A stretch of DNA of 64,000 nucleotides from Hyphomicrobiales bacterium (GTDB taxonomy: Bacteria > Pseudomonadota > Alphaproteobacteria > Rhizobiales > Beijerinckiaceae): the NCBI GenBank assembly GCA_016716745.1, contig JADJVD010000005.1, positions 124,001 to 188,000 on the forward strand, read 5' to 3'. A model generated the notes under the pieces. It worked only from the letters and a program-made list of their open reading frames with translations, had not been told where the DNA came from and ran no database searches. The number at the start of each line of letters is the position of its first letter. The first letter of the stretch is position 1. Positions 27,793 to 36,691 of the stretch are shown one piece after another. The position numbers and the translations under genes are program-made.

Positions 27793-28131
27793 GCGTCGGG
27801 AGCGGCCCGCGCGGGCAGGCGAAGGGCAGAAAGGTGCTCGCCGCGCCGGCGTTCATGGCGAGGACGGTGAGCACGTTCGCGGCGGCGAGGTCGGCCGCCG
27901 TGCGTGGGCAGGTCCGGCGAATGTCGCAACCGGAGGTCAGGAAGGCGTCGTGCGCGGCCAGAAAGTCGGCGCTCAGGCCGTCGAGGCCGCGGCGCGCGAA
28001 GTAGGCCCTGGCCGCCTGCGTGTAGCGCGCGCACTTCACCTCGCGCCAATCCTGCGGCGGCTCCTGAGCGCGGGCGGCGGACGCTGGCCCGAGCAGAGCG
28101 AGCGCCAGCGCGACGACGGGGGCGGCGCGCC

Positions 28132-28135
<4 letters not shown>
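27788..28135 (-). CDS. Small secreted protein of unknown function
   Basis: A 115-residue protein with a signal peptide (about 1-23, cut after ARA). The mature part has three cysteines (KCARYTQAARAY, SGCDIRRTC) and a later FACPRGPL. It overlaps the prfC stop by 4 bp (ATGA) and so is translationally coupled to it. Its stop codon lies in the second copy of a 26-bp tandem repeat. No family recognised. It is probably periplasmic with disulfides. Confidence 0.68.
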
Positions 28136-29718
<1,583 letters not shown>

Positions 29719-29796
29719 GGTGCGTCCGGAGGATGGATCGGGTCGGGCCGGGGCGTAGCGCGTGCGGCGCGAGGGCGCAAGCCGACGCCCTGCCGG

Positions 29797-30030
29797 TCAC
29801 TTGGACGGACGGTAGCCCGGCTTGACGTAGAGCGCGTCGAGATTGGGCTCGATCCGGGGCCGCCACACGCGGTCCGCCCAGTCGTCCGCCGCGACGTCCT
29901 CGATGGCGATGGAGATCGAGGCCTCGCTCGAGCCGGCGATCTCCATCAGATCGCGGGCGATGGCGTCGGCGAGGCGGCGCTTCACCTCCTCGCTGCGGCC
30001 GGGATACATCGTGACGACGACATGCGGCAT
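29797..30030 (-). CDS. 4-oxalocrotonate tautomerase family (PptA-like)
   Basis: A 77-residue tautomerase-fold protein. After Met removal the N-terminus is Pro (MPHVVVTMYPGRSEE), the catalytic residue of the superfamily. The order ASISIAIEDV...ADRVWRPRI...LDALYVKPGY fits the E. coli PptA/YdcE subgroup better than the canonical 62-residue 4-OT. The start at 30030 was chosen because a longer in-frame ATG upstream would bury the catalytic Pro. Natural substrate unknown. Confidence 0.85.
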   Translation of the reverse strand: MPHVVVTMYPGRSEEVKRRLADAIARDLMEIAGSSEASISIAIEDVAADDWADRVWRPRIEPNLDALYVKPGYRPSK

Positions 30031-30052
30031 GTGGCCTCCTCGTGCGACGTGC

Positions 30053-30460
30053 TCAGAACAGCCGCTGACGCTGACGCGAAATCTCGAAGCCCGCCCCGCG
30101 CGCATTGGCGCAGCGCATGCCGGCGGCCGAGGAGGCGCAGGCGAGCCCCTTCCAGCGCCACGTCTCGCCATAGGCGACGACGCGGCCCTCCGGCCCGAGC
30201 GCGGTGTCGCCGTAGCACATCGCGACGCCGCGCCTCGACGTCGCGTCGACGAAATACGCCTGCCCGAAATCGAGATCGCAGTCCTTCGGCCGCTTCAGCG
30301 ATTGCTTCGAGATGGCGTCGAGGTCGCAACGCACGCCGGGCGCGCCGTCGATCTCGGTCGCGATGCAGACGATGGCGCCGCTCGGCGAGCGGATCATCTC
30401 GTCGGCCGTCAGCGGCGTCGCGGCGAGGGCGAGCAGGGCGGCGAGAAACGCGCGGCGCAT
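30053..30460 (-). CDS. Secreted DUF6636-like protein
   Basis: A 135-residue protein with a signal peptide (about 1-19). The mature part starts EMIRSPSGAIVCIATEID and contains five to six conserved Cys (VRCDLDA, DCDLDFGQ, MCYGDTA, LACASS, MRCANARGAGFEISR). The SPSG...C, W-rich centre and GF(E/T)ISR ending resemble the small bacterial DUF6636 family of exported proteins. Function unknown. It lies between the tautomerase and the HutG-thioesterase gene on the same strand. Confidence 0.7.
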   Translation of the reverse strand: MRRAFLAALLALAATPLTADEMIRSPSGAIVCIATEIDGAPGVRCDLDAISKQSLKRPKDCDLDFGQAYFVDATSRRGVAMCYGDTALGPEGRVVAYGETWRWKGLACASSAAGMRCANARGAGFEISRQRQRLF

Positions 30461-30481
30461 CGAACCTCCGTGAACGCGCGA

Positions 30482-31786
30482 TCAGCCGCGCGGCGCGGCG
30501 TCGACGACGGCGATGGTGGCGAGGGCGGTCGCGACAGCGTTTTCGCGCCCGTCCGCGACGCCGACGACATCGGCGTCGACAACGATCAGATTGCGCCCGG
30601 CGCGCAGAACCTGCGCACGGCAGATCAGCCGGTCGCCGCGCGCGGGGCTGAGCATGTTCACCTTGTATTCGGCGGTGAGCACGCTCTTGCCCGGATCGCG
30701 CAGCGCGGTCGCCGCGGCGATGGTCGTCGCGTTGTCGACGAGGAAACCGATGACGCCGCCGTGGAACAGGCCGTTCTGCTGGAGAAGCTGCGGACGGCGC
30801 TCGACCGAGAGCGTCGCCGCGCCGGGCGCGAGCTCGGTCATCTGCGCGCCCAGATGCGCCATGAACCCCTGTTTGGCGACCTCGCCGCGAATGCGCGCGG
30901 CGAGCCCCTCGAAGGGGGCGGGCGGCGCCTCCGTCGGCGGCGCCGGCGGTTCGATATGGCCGGCCGCGCGCGCCGCGAAATCGAGGCAGGCGTTGAGGAT
31001 GTCGCGCAGCGTCGCCGCCATCGGCGCGGCGTAGGTGGGATCCCAGGTCGAGGGCCAGAGTTTCTTGTCGACCGGCCCTTCCTGCTCGCGCATGTAGGCG
31101 CGGCAGGCGAGCTCCATCTGCACGGCGTGAACGCCGCCGGCGGGGTCGCCGTAGCTGCGGGTGATGTAGCCGCCCTTGAAGCGCGCATTGGTGACGCGCG
31201 AGCGGCGCGTGCCGTCGCAGATCGCCTCGATCGCCTGCGTCAGCTCCGGATCGCAGGCGGCGCCGGAATTGGTGCCGATGTTGAACACCGGCAGCCGCCC
31301 CTCGAACAGGCGCGGGATGATCGAGCGGATCGAGTGGCAGTCATACAGCACGACATGCGGATGCGCCTCGCGCAGCCGCGCCAGCTCGCGCGCGAGCGCG
31401 GCGTGGTAGGGGTCGAAATAGACCTGTTTGCGGCGCGCGATCTCGGCCTCGTTCGGCGCCTTGCCGTCGCGGTAGAGCGGCTCGCCGTCGAAGGTGGTGG
31501 TCGGGCACAGCTCCGTCGTCGCCTGGCCTGGATAGAGCGACTGGCCGGAGGGGTCGCGGTTCACGTCGATGGCGGTGCGCGAGATGGAGGTGCGCACGAC
31601 GGTCGCGCCGAGCTCGCGCGCGAAGCCGTAGAGCTTCTCGATCCACCAGTCGCAATCCTTGCGGGCGAGCCAGGGGGACACGAGGCCGGGCGCGATCTCC
31701 TCGGGCAGGTCGGTGCCGGTGTGGGGCAGGCTGACCAGCAAGGGCGCGTCGCCGCGCTGCACGGTGAGCCAGAGGGGCGTGTCCAT
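30482..31786 (-). CDS. N-formylglutamate amidohydrolase fused to a PaaI-type thioesterase
   Basis: One open frame of 434 residues with two enzymes. Residues 1 to about 265 are a HutG/FGase domain: LLVSLPHTGTDLPEE, AIDVNRDPSGQSLYPG, VVLYDCHSIRS and FNIGTNSGAACDPE, with the His/Asp/His metal site. After a Pro-rich linker (EPPAPPTEAPPAPFEGL), residues about 285-434 form a hotdog thioesterase with the active-site segment QQNGLFHGGVIGFLVDNA and YKVNMLSPARGD. Each half is of full usual length. No stop or good start codon separates them. A true fusion is possible, but so is a stop lost to sequence error. No other hut genes are near. Confidence 0.8.
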   Translation of the reverse strand: MDTPLWLTVQRGDAPLLVSLPHTGTDLPEEIAPGLVSPWLARKDCDWWIEKLYGFARELGATVVRTSISRTAIDVNRDPSGQSLYPGQATTELCPTTTFDGEPLYRDGKAPNEAEIARRKQVYFDPYHAALARELARLREAHPHVVLYDCHSIRSIIPRLFEGRLPVFNIGTNSGAACDPELTQAIEAICDGTRRSRVTNARFKGGYITRSYGDPAGGVHAVQMELACRAYMREQEGPVDKKLWPSTWDPTYAAPMAATLRDILNACLDFAARAAGHIEPPAPPTEAPPAPFEGLAARIRGEVAKQGFMAHLGAQMTELAPGAATLSVERRPQLLQQNGLFHGGVIGFLVDNATTIAAATALRDPGKSVLTAEYKVNMLSPARGDRLICRAQVLRAGRNLIVVDADVVGVADGRENAVATALATIAVVDAAPRG

Positions 31787-31886
31787 AGCATTGGCCTCGT
31801 TGCGCGGGGTCGAGGCCCGCCGCGCCGCCATCATAGGCGACAGGGCGGGCCGCCGCGCAAGCGGGCTTGGCGCGGGGCAGGGCCGC

Positions 31887-32252
31887 TCAGCCGCCGGGGG
31901 CGAACACGCGGATGCGATGCCCATCCGGGTCGAGCGCGAGAAAGTTCGGTCCGAAGTCCGCCGCGACGATGGGTTGGGCGATGCGCGCGCCGGCGGCTTC
32001 GAGCGCGGCGCGCAGCGGTTCGAGGCGTTCAACCTCGACAGGAACGCCGATTTCGCCGCCGAACGCGCCTGCCGTCGGCGACGGTTGCACGCCCTCGCGC
32101 CGCCACAGGCCGAGGCGCCAGCCGCCGCCGAGGGCGAACATCACGAAGGTCGGCGAGGTTTCGAGCGGCGCGCGGCCGAGGGCGCGGGCGTAGAAGCCGG
32201 CGCTGACGGCCGGGTCTTCGACAAACAGAAGCAGAAAGGTCGGTTCGATCAT
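31887..32252 (-). CDS. VOC-superfamily (glyoxalase/bleomycin-resistance fold) protein
   Basis: A 121-residue single VOC domain. It opens PTFLLLFVEDPAVSAGFYARAL and closes GPNFLALDPDGHRIRVFAPG, with a beta-alpha-beta-beta-beta repeat. The metal-ligand pattern is incomplete (no N-terminal His), so it may bind a ligand rather than catalyse. It lies 49 bp downstream of the WYL regulator on the same strand, so the two are probably co-transcribed. Confidence 0.82.
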   Translation of the reverse strand: MIEPTFLLLFVEDPAVSAGFYARALGRAPLETSPTFVMFALGGGWRLGLWRREGVQPSPTAGAFGGEIGVPVEVERLEPLRAALEAAGARIAQPIVAADFGPNFLALDPDGHRIRVFAPGG

Positions 32253-32301
32253 CGTCGGGCTCCCGGTTTCGGCGAGGCCCGGTGACTAAGCTGCAGCGTT
32301 G

Positions 32302-32988
32302 TCAGTTTCTGTCAGCAGCAAGCCCGATGCGCCGCTGCCATGCCCGCCGCAGCGCCAGCGCCGGCTGGTCCGGGCGTTCGTCGTTCGGTTTCGCGCGCGC
32401 GATGCGGTCGAGCCGGAAATGGCGAAAATCGCCGCGCAGCTCGCACCAGGCGGCCAGCACCTGCGCATCGTCGAAGAAGCCGACGACGATCGGCCAGACG
32501 CGCCGTTCCGTGTCGCCGCCGCGCCCGTCGCGATAGGCGATGTCGAGCTTTCGCCCGCGGGCGATCGCCTCCCGGATCGCCGGCAGCGGACCGTCGCCGG
32601 GGGCGCGGCCCGGCGCCAGCAGCGGCGAACGGTCGACCGCCTCGCCGCGATCCTTGGGCAGCGCGGCGGTGATTTTCGCCAGCGCCTCGCGCGCTCCGGC
32701 CGCGAGGGCGGCGTCGGGCTGGGTGGCGACCCATCGCAACCCGAGCGCAAGAGCGTCGATCTCGTCAGCGTCGAACATCAGAGGCGGCAGCATGAAGCCC
32801 GGACGCAGCACGAAGCCAACGCCTGCGCTCGCGTCGATCGACGCGCCCTGCGCGCGCAGGGCGTCGATATCGCGGTAGAGCGTGCGCAGGCTGACGCCGA
32901 GTTCGCGCGCCAGCTCCGCGCCCTGTGCGGGCGCGCGCCGCCGGCGCAGCGCCTGCAGCAGCTCCAGCAATCGGCCGGCGCGGCTCAT
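32302..32988 (-). CDS. YafY-type HTH-WYL transcriptional regulator
   Basis: A 228-residue regulator. The N-terminal HTH_11 (about 5-60) shows ELARELGVSLRTLYRDIDALRAQG. A C-terminal WYL domain begins near GRKLDIAYRDGRGGDTERRVWPI (about 135) and ends DFRHFRLDRIARAKP. WYL domains bind small ligands or nucleic acids. It lies upstream of the VOC gene on the same strand and is divergent from the outer-membrane protein gene at 33117, with an AT-rich spacer between. Confidence 0.88.
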   Translation of the reverse strand: MSRAGRLLELLQALRRRRAPAQGAELARELGVSLRTLYRDIDALRAQGASIDASAGVGFVLRPGFMLPPLMFDADEIDALALGLRWVATQPDAALAAGAREALAKITAALPKDRGEAVDRSPLLAPGRAPGDGPLPAIREAIARGRKLDIAYRDGRGGDTERRVWPIVVGFFDDAQVLAAWCELRGDFRHFRLDRIARAKPNDERPDQPALALRRAWQRRIGLAADRN

Positions 32989-33116
32989 TCGCAGGCCCGC
33001 GGAGATCCAGAACCGTCAGTTTCGATCAGCATTTACGTTTATTTTTCCTAATACGCAGAGGGCTGGCGAGGATCGGCCGTCTGGTCGACAGTATCGCGCA
33101 GGGGCAGGGCGTCGTC

Positions 33117-33890
33117 ATGCGTTTGGCGTGGGGCTGCGTCTGGTGCGCGGCCGGCGTGCTTGCAGCTGGCGGCGCGCGGGCGGGCGCGTTCAATCCGGAG
33201 GAGGGTCGCGGACTGGCGATCGTCACCTCCACCTTTACGGACGCGTCGACCTTTCGGGACGCGGCGGGTCGGCGGATTCGCGGCGCCGGCTGCGACAAGT
33301 TCGAGCTGACCGCCTATGTCGAATATGGCCTGACGGACCGGTTCGCGTTGATCGCGCAGCCGCGGTTTTCGACGCTGCGGCCCGACTCGTTCGCCGCGCC
33401 GCAGCGCAGCGGCCTCGGAGCGGCCGATCTCGGCGTGCAGGCGCAGCTTTTCAGAACAGGGGGATGGGCGCTCTCGGCGCAAGGCCTGATGAGCGTCCCC
33501 GGTCCCGGGCGAGGTCCGCGCGATGATCGCGCCGGCGGGGCGGTCGCGCGCCTCTCGCTCGGGGCCGGCTTCGAACTGGCGGGCCGGCCTGGCTTCGCAG
33601 AGGCGACGGCCGGCTATCGCTGGCGGGCGGGCGGGGCGACCGACGAGGCGAGCCTCGAGGCCAAGGTCGGCTGGCGCATCGCCGCGCCGTTGACGTTGGT
33701 CTTCGCCGCTCTCGCCAAGGCGGGTCGGGACGGGGCGGGCCTGCGGCCGCGCACGTTGCGTGTCGAGGCAGGGGCGGTGTGGGACGTCGCGCCTGCGTGG
33801 TCGCTCGCGCTGACCGTCTTCGCCACGCCGCATGCGCGGCAAGCAGGCGCCGAGCGCGGCGTTTCGGCCGCGGTGTGGCGGCGGTTCTGA
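33117..33890 (+). CDS. Putative outer-membrane beta-barrel protein
   Basis: A 257-residue protein with a signal peptide (about 1-23, cut after ARA). The mature part is built of alternating short amphipathic strands (ELTAYVEYGLTDRFALIAQP, GAADLGVQAQLFR, FAEATAGYRWR, AWSLALTVFATP) and ends in Trp-Arg-Arg-Phe, a C-terminal aromatic typical of barrel proteins recognised by BamA. No specific family recognised. It ends 10 bp from the convergent first gene of the polysaccharide locus. Confidence 0.65.
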   Translation: MRLAWGCVWCAAGVLAAGGARAGAFNPEEGRGLAIVTSTFTDASTFRDAAGRRIRGAGCDKFELTAYVEYGLTDRFALIAQPRFSTLRPDSFAAPQRSGLGAADLGVQAQLFRTGGWALSAQGLMSVPGPGRGPRDDRAGGAVARLSLGAGFELAGRPGFAEATAGYRWRAGGATDEASLEAKVGWRIAAPLTLVFAALAKAGRDGAGLRPRTLRVEAGAVWDVAPAWSLALTVFATPHARQAGAERGVSAAVWRRF

Positions 33891-33899
33891 CCCTCGCCC

Positions 33900-35387
33900 T
33901 CAGCGCGCGTTGGCGTAGGCCTTGGCCGAGAAGACGGTCAGCAGCAGGATGCGGATGTCGAGCAGCAGCGACCAGTTGTCGATGTAGAACAGGTCGTGTT
34001 CGACGCGCGCGGCCATCTTCTCGTCGGTGTCGGTCTCGCCGCGCAGGCCGTTGACCTGGGCCCAGCCGGTGATCCCCGGCTTGACGTTGTGGCGGCGCGC
34101 ATAGAGCGCGATGGTGCGCTCGAACGCCTGATCGTGCGCAAGCGCGTGCGGGCGTGGGCCGACCAGCGACATCTCGCCGCGCAGCACGTTCAGCAGTTGC
34201 GGCAGCTCGTCGAGATTGAAGCGCCGCAGCACGCGGCCGACGCGGGTGACGCGCGCGTCGCCCGCCGACACCTGACGCACGACGCGCCCGTCGTCGAGCG
34301 AGGTCATCGACCGGAACTTCAGGATGCGGAACGGCACCTGATTGAAGCCGTAGCGGCGCTGGGCGAAGAACACCGGGCCCTTGCTGTCGAGCTTAATCAG
34401 CATCGCGATGACGAGGAATGCGGGCGCGAGGACGATCAGCGACAGCGTCGACAGCGTCAGATCCGTCGCGCGCTTGACGACGATCTCAAGTGTGTTCAGC
34501 GGGCGGCGCACCAGGAACAGGCTCGAGATCGAGCCGACGCGGGCGATATGCGCGTCGTGGAAGCGGTCGAGCACGCGCTCGGGGCCGAGGTGGATCGCCG
34601 CCGGCACGCGCAGGAAGGCGTTGACGGTGGCGTCGATCGTCTCGGTCTCCGACCATGGCGCGAGAATGAACACGTCGTCGGGACTCAGCATGCGGGCCGA
34701 GGCCGCCGCGAGCGCCAGATCGTCTGCGAGCGTGCCAGAGCCGTCGCGCAGGATCGCGGCGGCGCAGATGTCGAGCCCGACGCGGCGCGGCGTGTGGCGG
34801 GCGATGAACTCGCTCACCTCCCGCTCGCGGCCGACCAGAAAGATCCGACGCGCGAGCACGCTGCCGGCCTCGCTGCCCGAACGCACGAGACGCACGAGCG
34901 CCAGCCGCGCCAGGCCGAGCGCGCCATAGCCGCCGAGATAGAAGATCATCACCGTGCCGCGCGAGAAAGTCGCCGAGGTCTTGGTGAGGAAGGCGAGCGA
35001 CAGGGCGGCGAGGAAGGCCGTGTTCCAGATCAGGAAGACGCGGCGCAGATGGCCGTTGATGCTGAGATAGCGCTCGATCGTATAGTCGTTGGCGAGCAGC
35101 GAGGGGATCGACACCAGCAGCGAGATCAGAACGCCGAGCTGCAGGAACGACTCCGTCAGGCCGGGGCCGTCGTAGAACAGCTTGTGGTAGGCGACGCCCG
35201 CCGCCGCCGCCGAGAAGATGATCGCCGCGATGTCCGACAGGAAGGCGAGCGCGCCGAAGGAGAGCCGCACCATCGCCGTGTTCTGCCGCGGCAGCGCCGC
35301 GCTCCAGTTGGCGCGGGCGCGTCGCCGGGGCGCGGGCCGGGCCTCGAGGCGCGGTTCGGGGAGTGCGACGTGTTTGCGGATCAGCAC
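33900..35387 (-). CDS. Undecaprenyl-phosphate sugar phosphotransferase (WcaJ/PssY type)
   Basis: A 495-residue polyprenyl-phosphate hexose-1-phosphate transferase that starts polysaccharide repeat-unit synthesis on the membrane lipid. It has four N-terminal membrane helices (about 42-175), a CoA-binding-like central domain, a fifth hydrophobic hairpin (about 300-325) and the catalytic bacterial sugar transferase domain: [49 protein letters not shown]. It is transcribed away from the rest of the exopolysaccharide genes. The first sugar is probably glucose or galactose (family inference). Confidence 0.9.
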   Translation of the reverse strand: MLIRKHVALPEPRLEARPAPRRRARANWSAALPRQNTAMVRLSFGALAFLSDIAAIIFSAAAAGVAYHKLFYDGPGLTESFLQLGVLISLLVSIPSLLANDYTIERYLSINGHLRRVFLIWNTAFLAALSLAFLTKTSATFSRGTVMIFYLGGYGALGLARLALVRLVRSGSEAGSVLARRIFLVGREREVSEFIARHTPRRVGLDICAAAILRDGSGTLADDLALAAASARMLSPDDVFILAPWSETETIDATVNAFLRVPAAIHLGPERVLDRFHDAHIARVGSISSLFLVRRPLNTLEIVVKRATDLTLSTLSLIVLAPAFLVIAMLIKLDSKGPVFFAQRRYGFNQVPFRILKFRSMTSLDDGRVVRQVSAGDARVTRVGRVLRRFNLDELPQLLNVLRGEMSLVGPRPHALAHDQAFERTIALYARRHNVKPGITGWAQVNGLRGETDTDEKMAARVEHDLFYIDNWSLLLDIRILLLTVFSAKAYANAR

Positions 35388-35558
35388 GGCGTTGTTCCGA
35401 AATGAGACAGTCGGCCCGGATCGAAACGCCGCGGAGCGCCCGATCCCGCCTTCGCATCCGAAATCGCAAGCGGCGGGCCAGCCCGGTCGGGATTTCGGAC
35501 ATCGACCGGCGGCACGGCGCGTGCTTGAGACGGCTCCGAAGGACGATGGACCGCCGCG

Positions 35559-36659
35559 ATGACCGCTTTCTCCCGACGTGGATTTCTGGCAGGCGCCGCC
35601 GGCGCGCTAACGGCGTCCGTGCGTCGTGCGGCCGCCGCGCCTGCGTCGTCGAGCCTCGCCGAGGCGGGAGACAGGGCGGGCGTTCTGTTCGGCGCGTCGA
35701 TCGCGCGCGAGGCGCTGGAGGATGCGGCCTATGGCGAACTCTATCGGCGGCACGCGCGCATTCTCACCACCGACTGGGCGCTGAAGTTCGACACGCTGCG
35801 GCCGACCGCCGAGGCATGGCGCTTCGAGGCGGCCGACCGCATCGTCGATTTCGGCCAGCGCAACGGCATGGCCGTGCGCGGCCACGCGCTGATCTGGAAC
35901 GAGAACGCGCCGGCCTGGCTCGCCTCGCTGTCGGCCCGCGAGATCGGCCGCGTGTTCGACGCGCATATCGAGCGCGCGGTCTCGCGCTACGCCGGCCGCC
36001 TGCACTCGTGGGACGTCGTCAACGAGCCGTTCTGGCCCGATCACGGCAAGCCCGGCGGCTATCGCGACGGGCCGTGGTTCGCCGCGCTGGGGCAGGGCTA
36101 TGTGGCGCGCGCGCTGAAACGCGCGGCCCTCGCCGACCCCAAAGCGCGGCTCGCGATCAACGAGGCGCATTGCGAGATTCCGGGAGGATGGGGCGAGACG
36201 ATCCGCCCGCGCCTTCTCGATCTCGTGACGCGCCTGAAGGACGACGGCGCGCCCCTGCACGCGGTGGGGCTGCAGGGCCACCTCAAGCCGCGATGGGGCG
36301 AGGACGACGACCGGTTTCTGCGCTTCGTCGAGCAGCTCGCCGCCCGCGGCGTCGAGATCTACGTCACCGAACTCGATGTCGACGACTCGTCGCTGCCGGC
36401 CGACGTCGAGGCGCGCGACGCCATCGTGGCGCGGCGCTATTTCGACTTCCTGTCCGCCGTCCTCAGGGCCGCGTCGGTCAAGGTCGTGCAGTGCTGGCAG
36501 CTCGCCGACCGCTACAGCTGGCTGCGCGCCCCGGACGTGCAGCATCTGCGCGGCGCGGCGTTCCCGGCGCGGCCGCTGCCGTTCGACGACGGGCTGAACG
36601 AAAAGCCGGCCGCCGAGGCGATCCGCCGCGCCTTCGCGGCGCGCAAACGCAGTTGGTGA
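35559..36659 (+). CDS. GH10 family glycosidase (endo-1,4-beta-xylanase type), Tat-exported
   Basis: A 366-residue exported glycoside hydrolase. A twin-arginine signal (FSRRGFLAGAAGALTAS) is followed by a GH10 barrel: FGASIAREAL, TTDWALKFDTLRP, the acid/base Glu in HSWDVVNEPFWP (about Glu156) and the nucleophile Glu in IYVTELDVDD (about Glu271). Both catalytic residues are present. It stands at the head of the polysaccharide gene run, between the initiating transferase and Wzz, so it may trim or release the exopolysaccharide rather than digest plant xylan (inference). The gap to the Wzz gene is 32 bp. Confidence 0.9.
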   Translation: MTAFSRRGFLAGAAGALTASVRRAAAAPASSSLAEAGDRAGVLFGASIAREALEDAAYGELYRRHARILTTDWALKFDTLRPTAEAWRFEAADRIVDFGQRNGMAVRGHALIWNENAPAWLASLSAREIGRVFDAHIERAVSRYAGRLHSWDVVNEPFWPDHGKPGGYRDGPWFAALGQGYVARALKRAALADPKARLAINEAHCEIPGGWGETIRPRLLDLVTRLKDDGAPLHAVGLQGHLKPRWGEDDDRFLRFVEQLAARGVEIYVTELDVDDSSLPADVEARDAIVARRYFDFLSAVLRAASVKVVQCWQLADRYSWLRAPDVQHLRGAAFPARPLPFDDGLNEKPAAEAIRRAFAARKRSW

Positions 36660-36691
36660 ATGTTTCGTAACGATTTGTCCTTAATGGTCCG

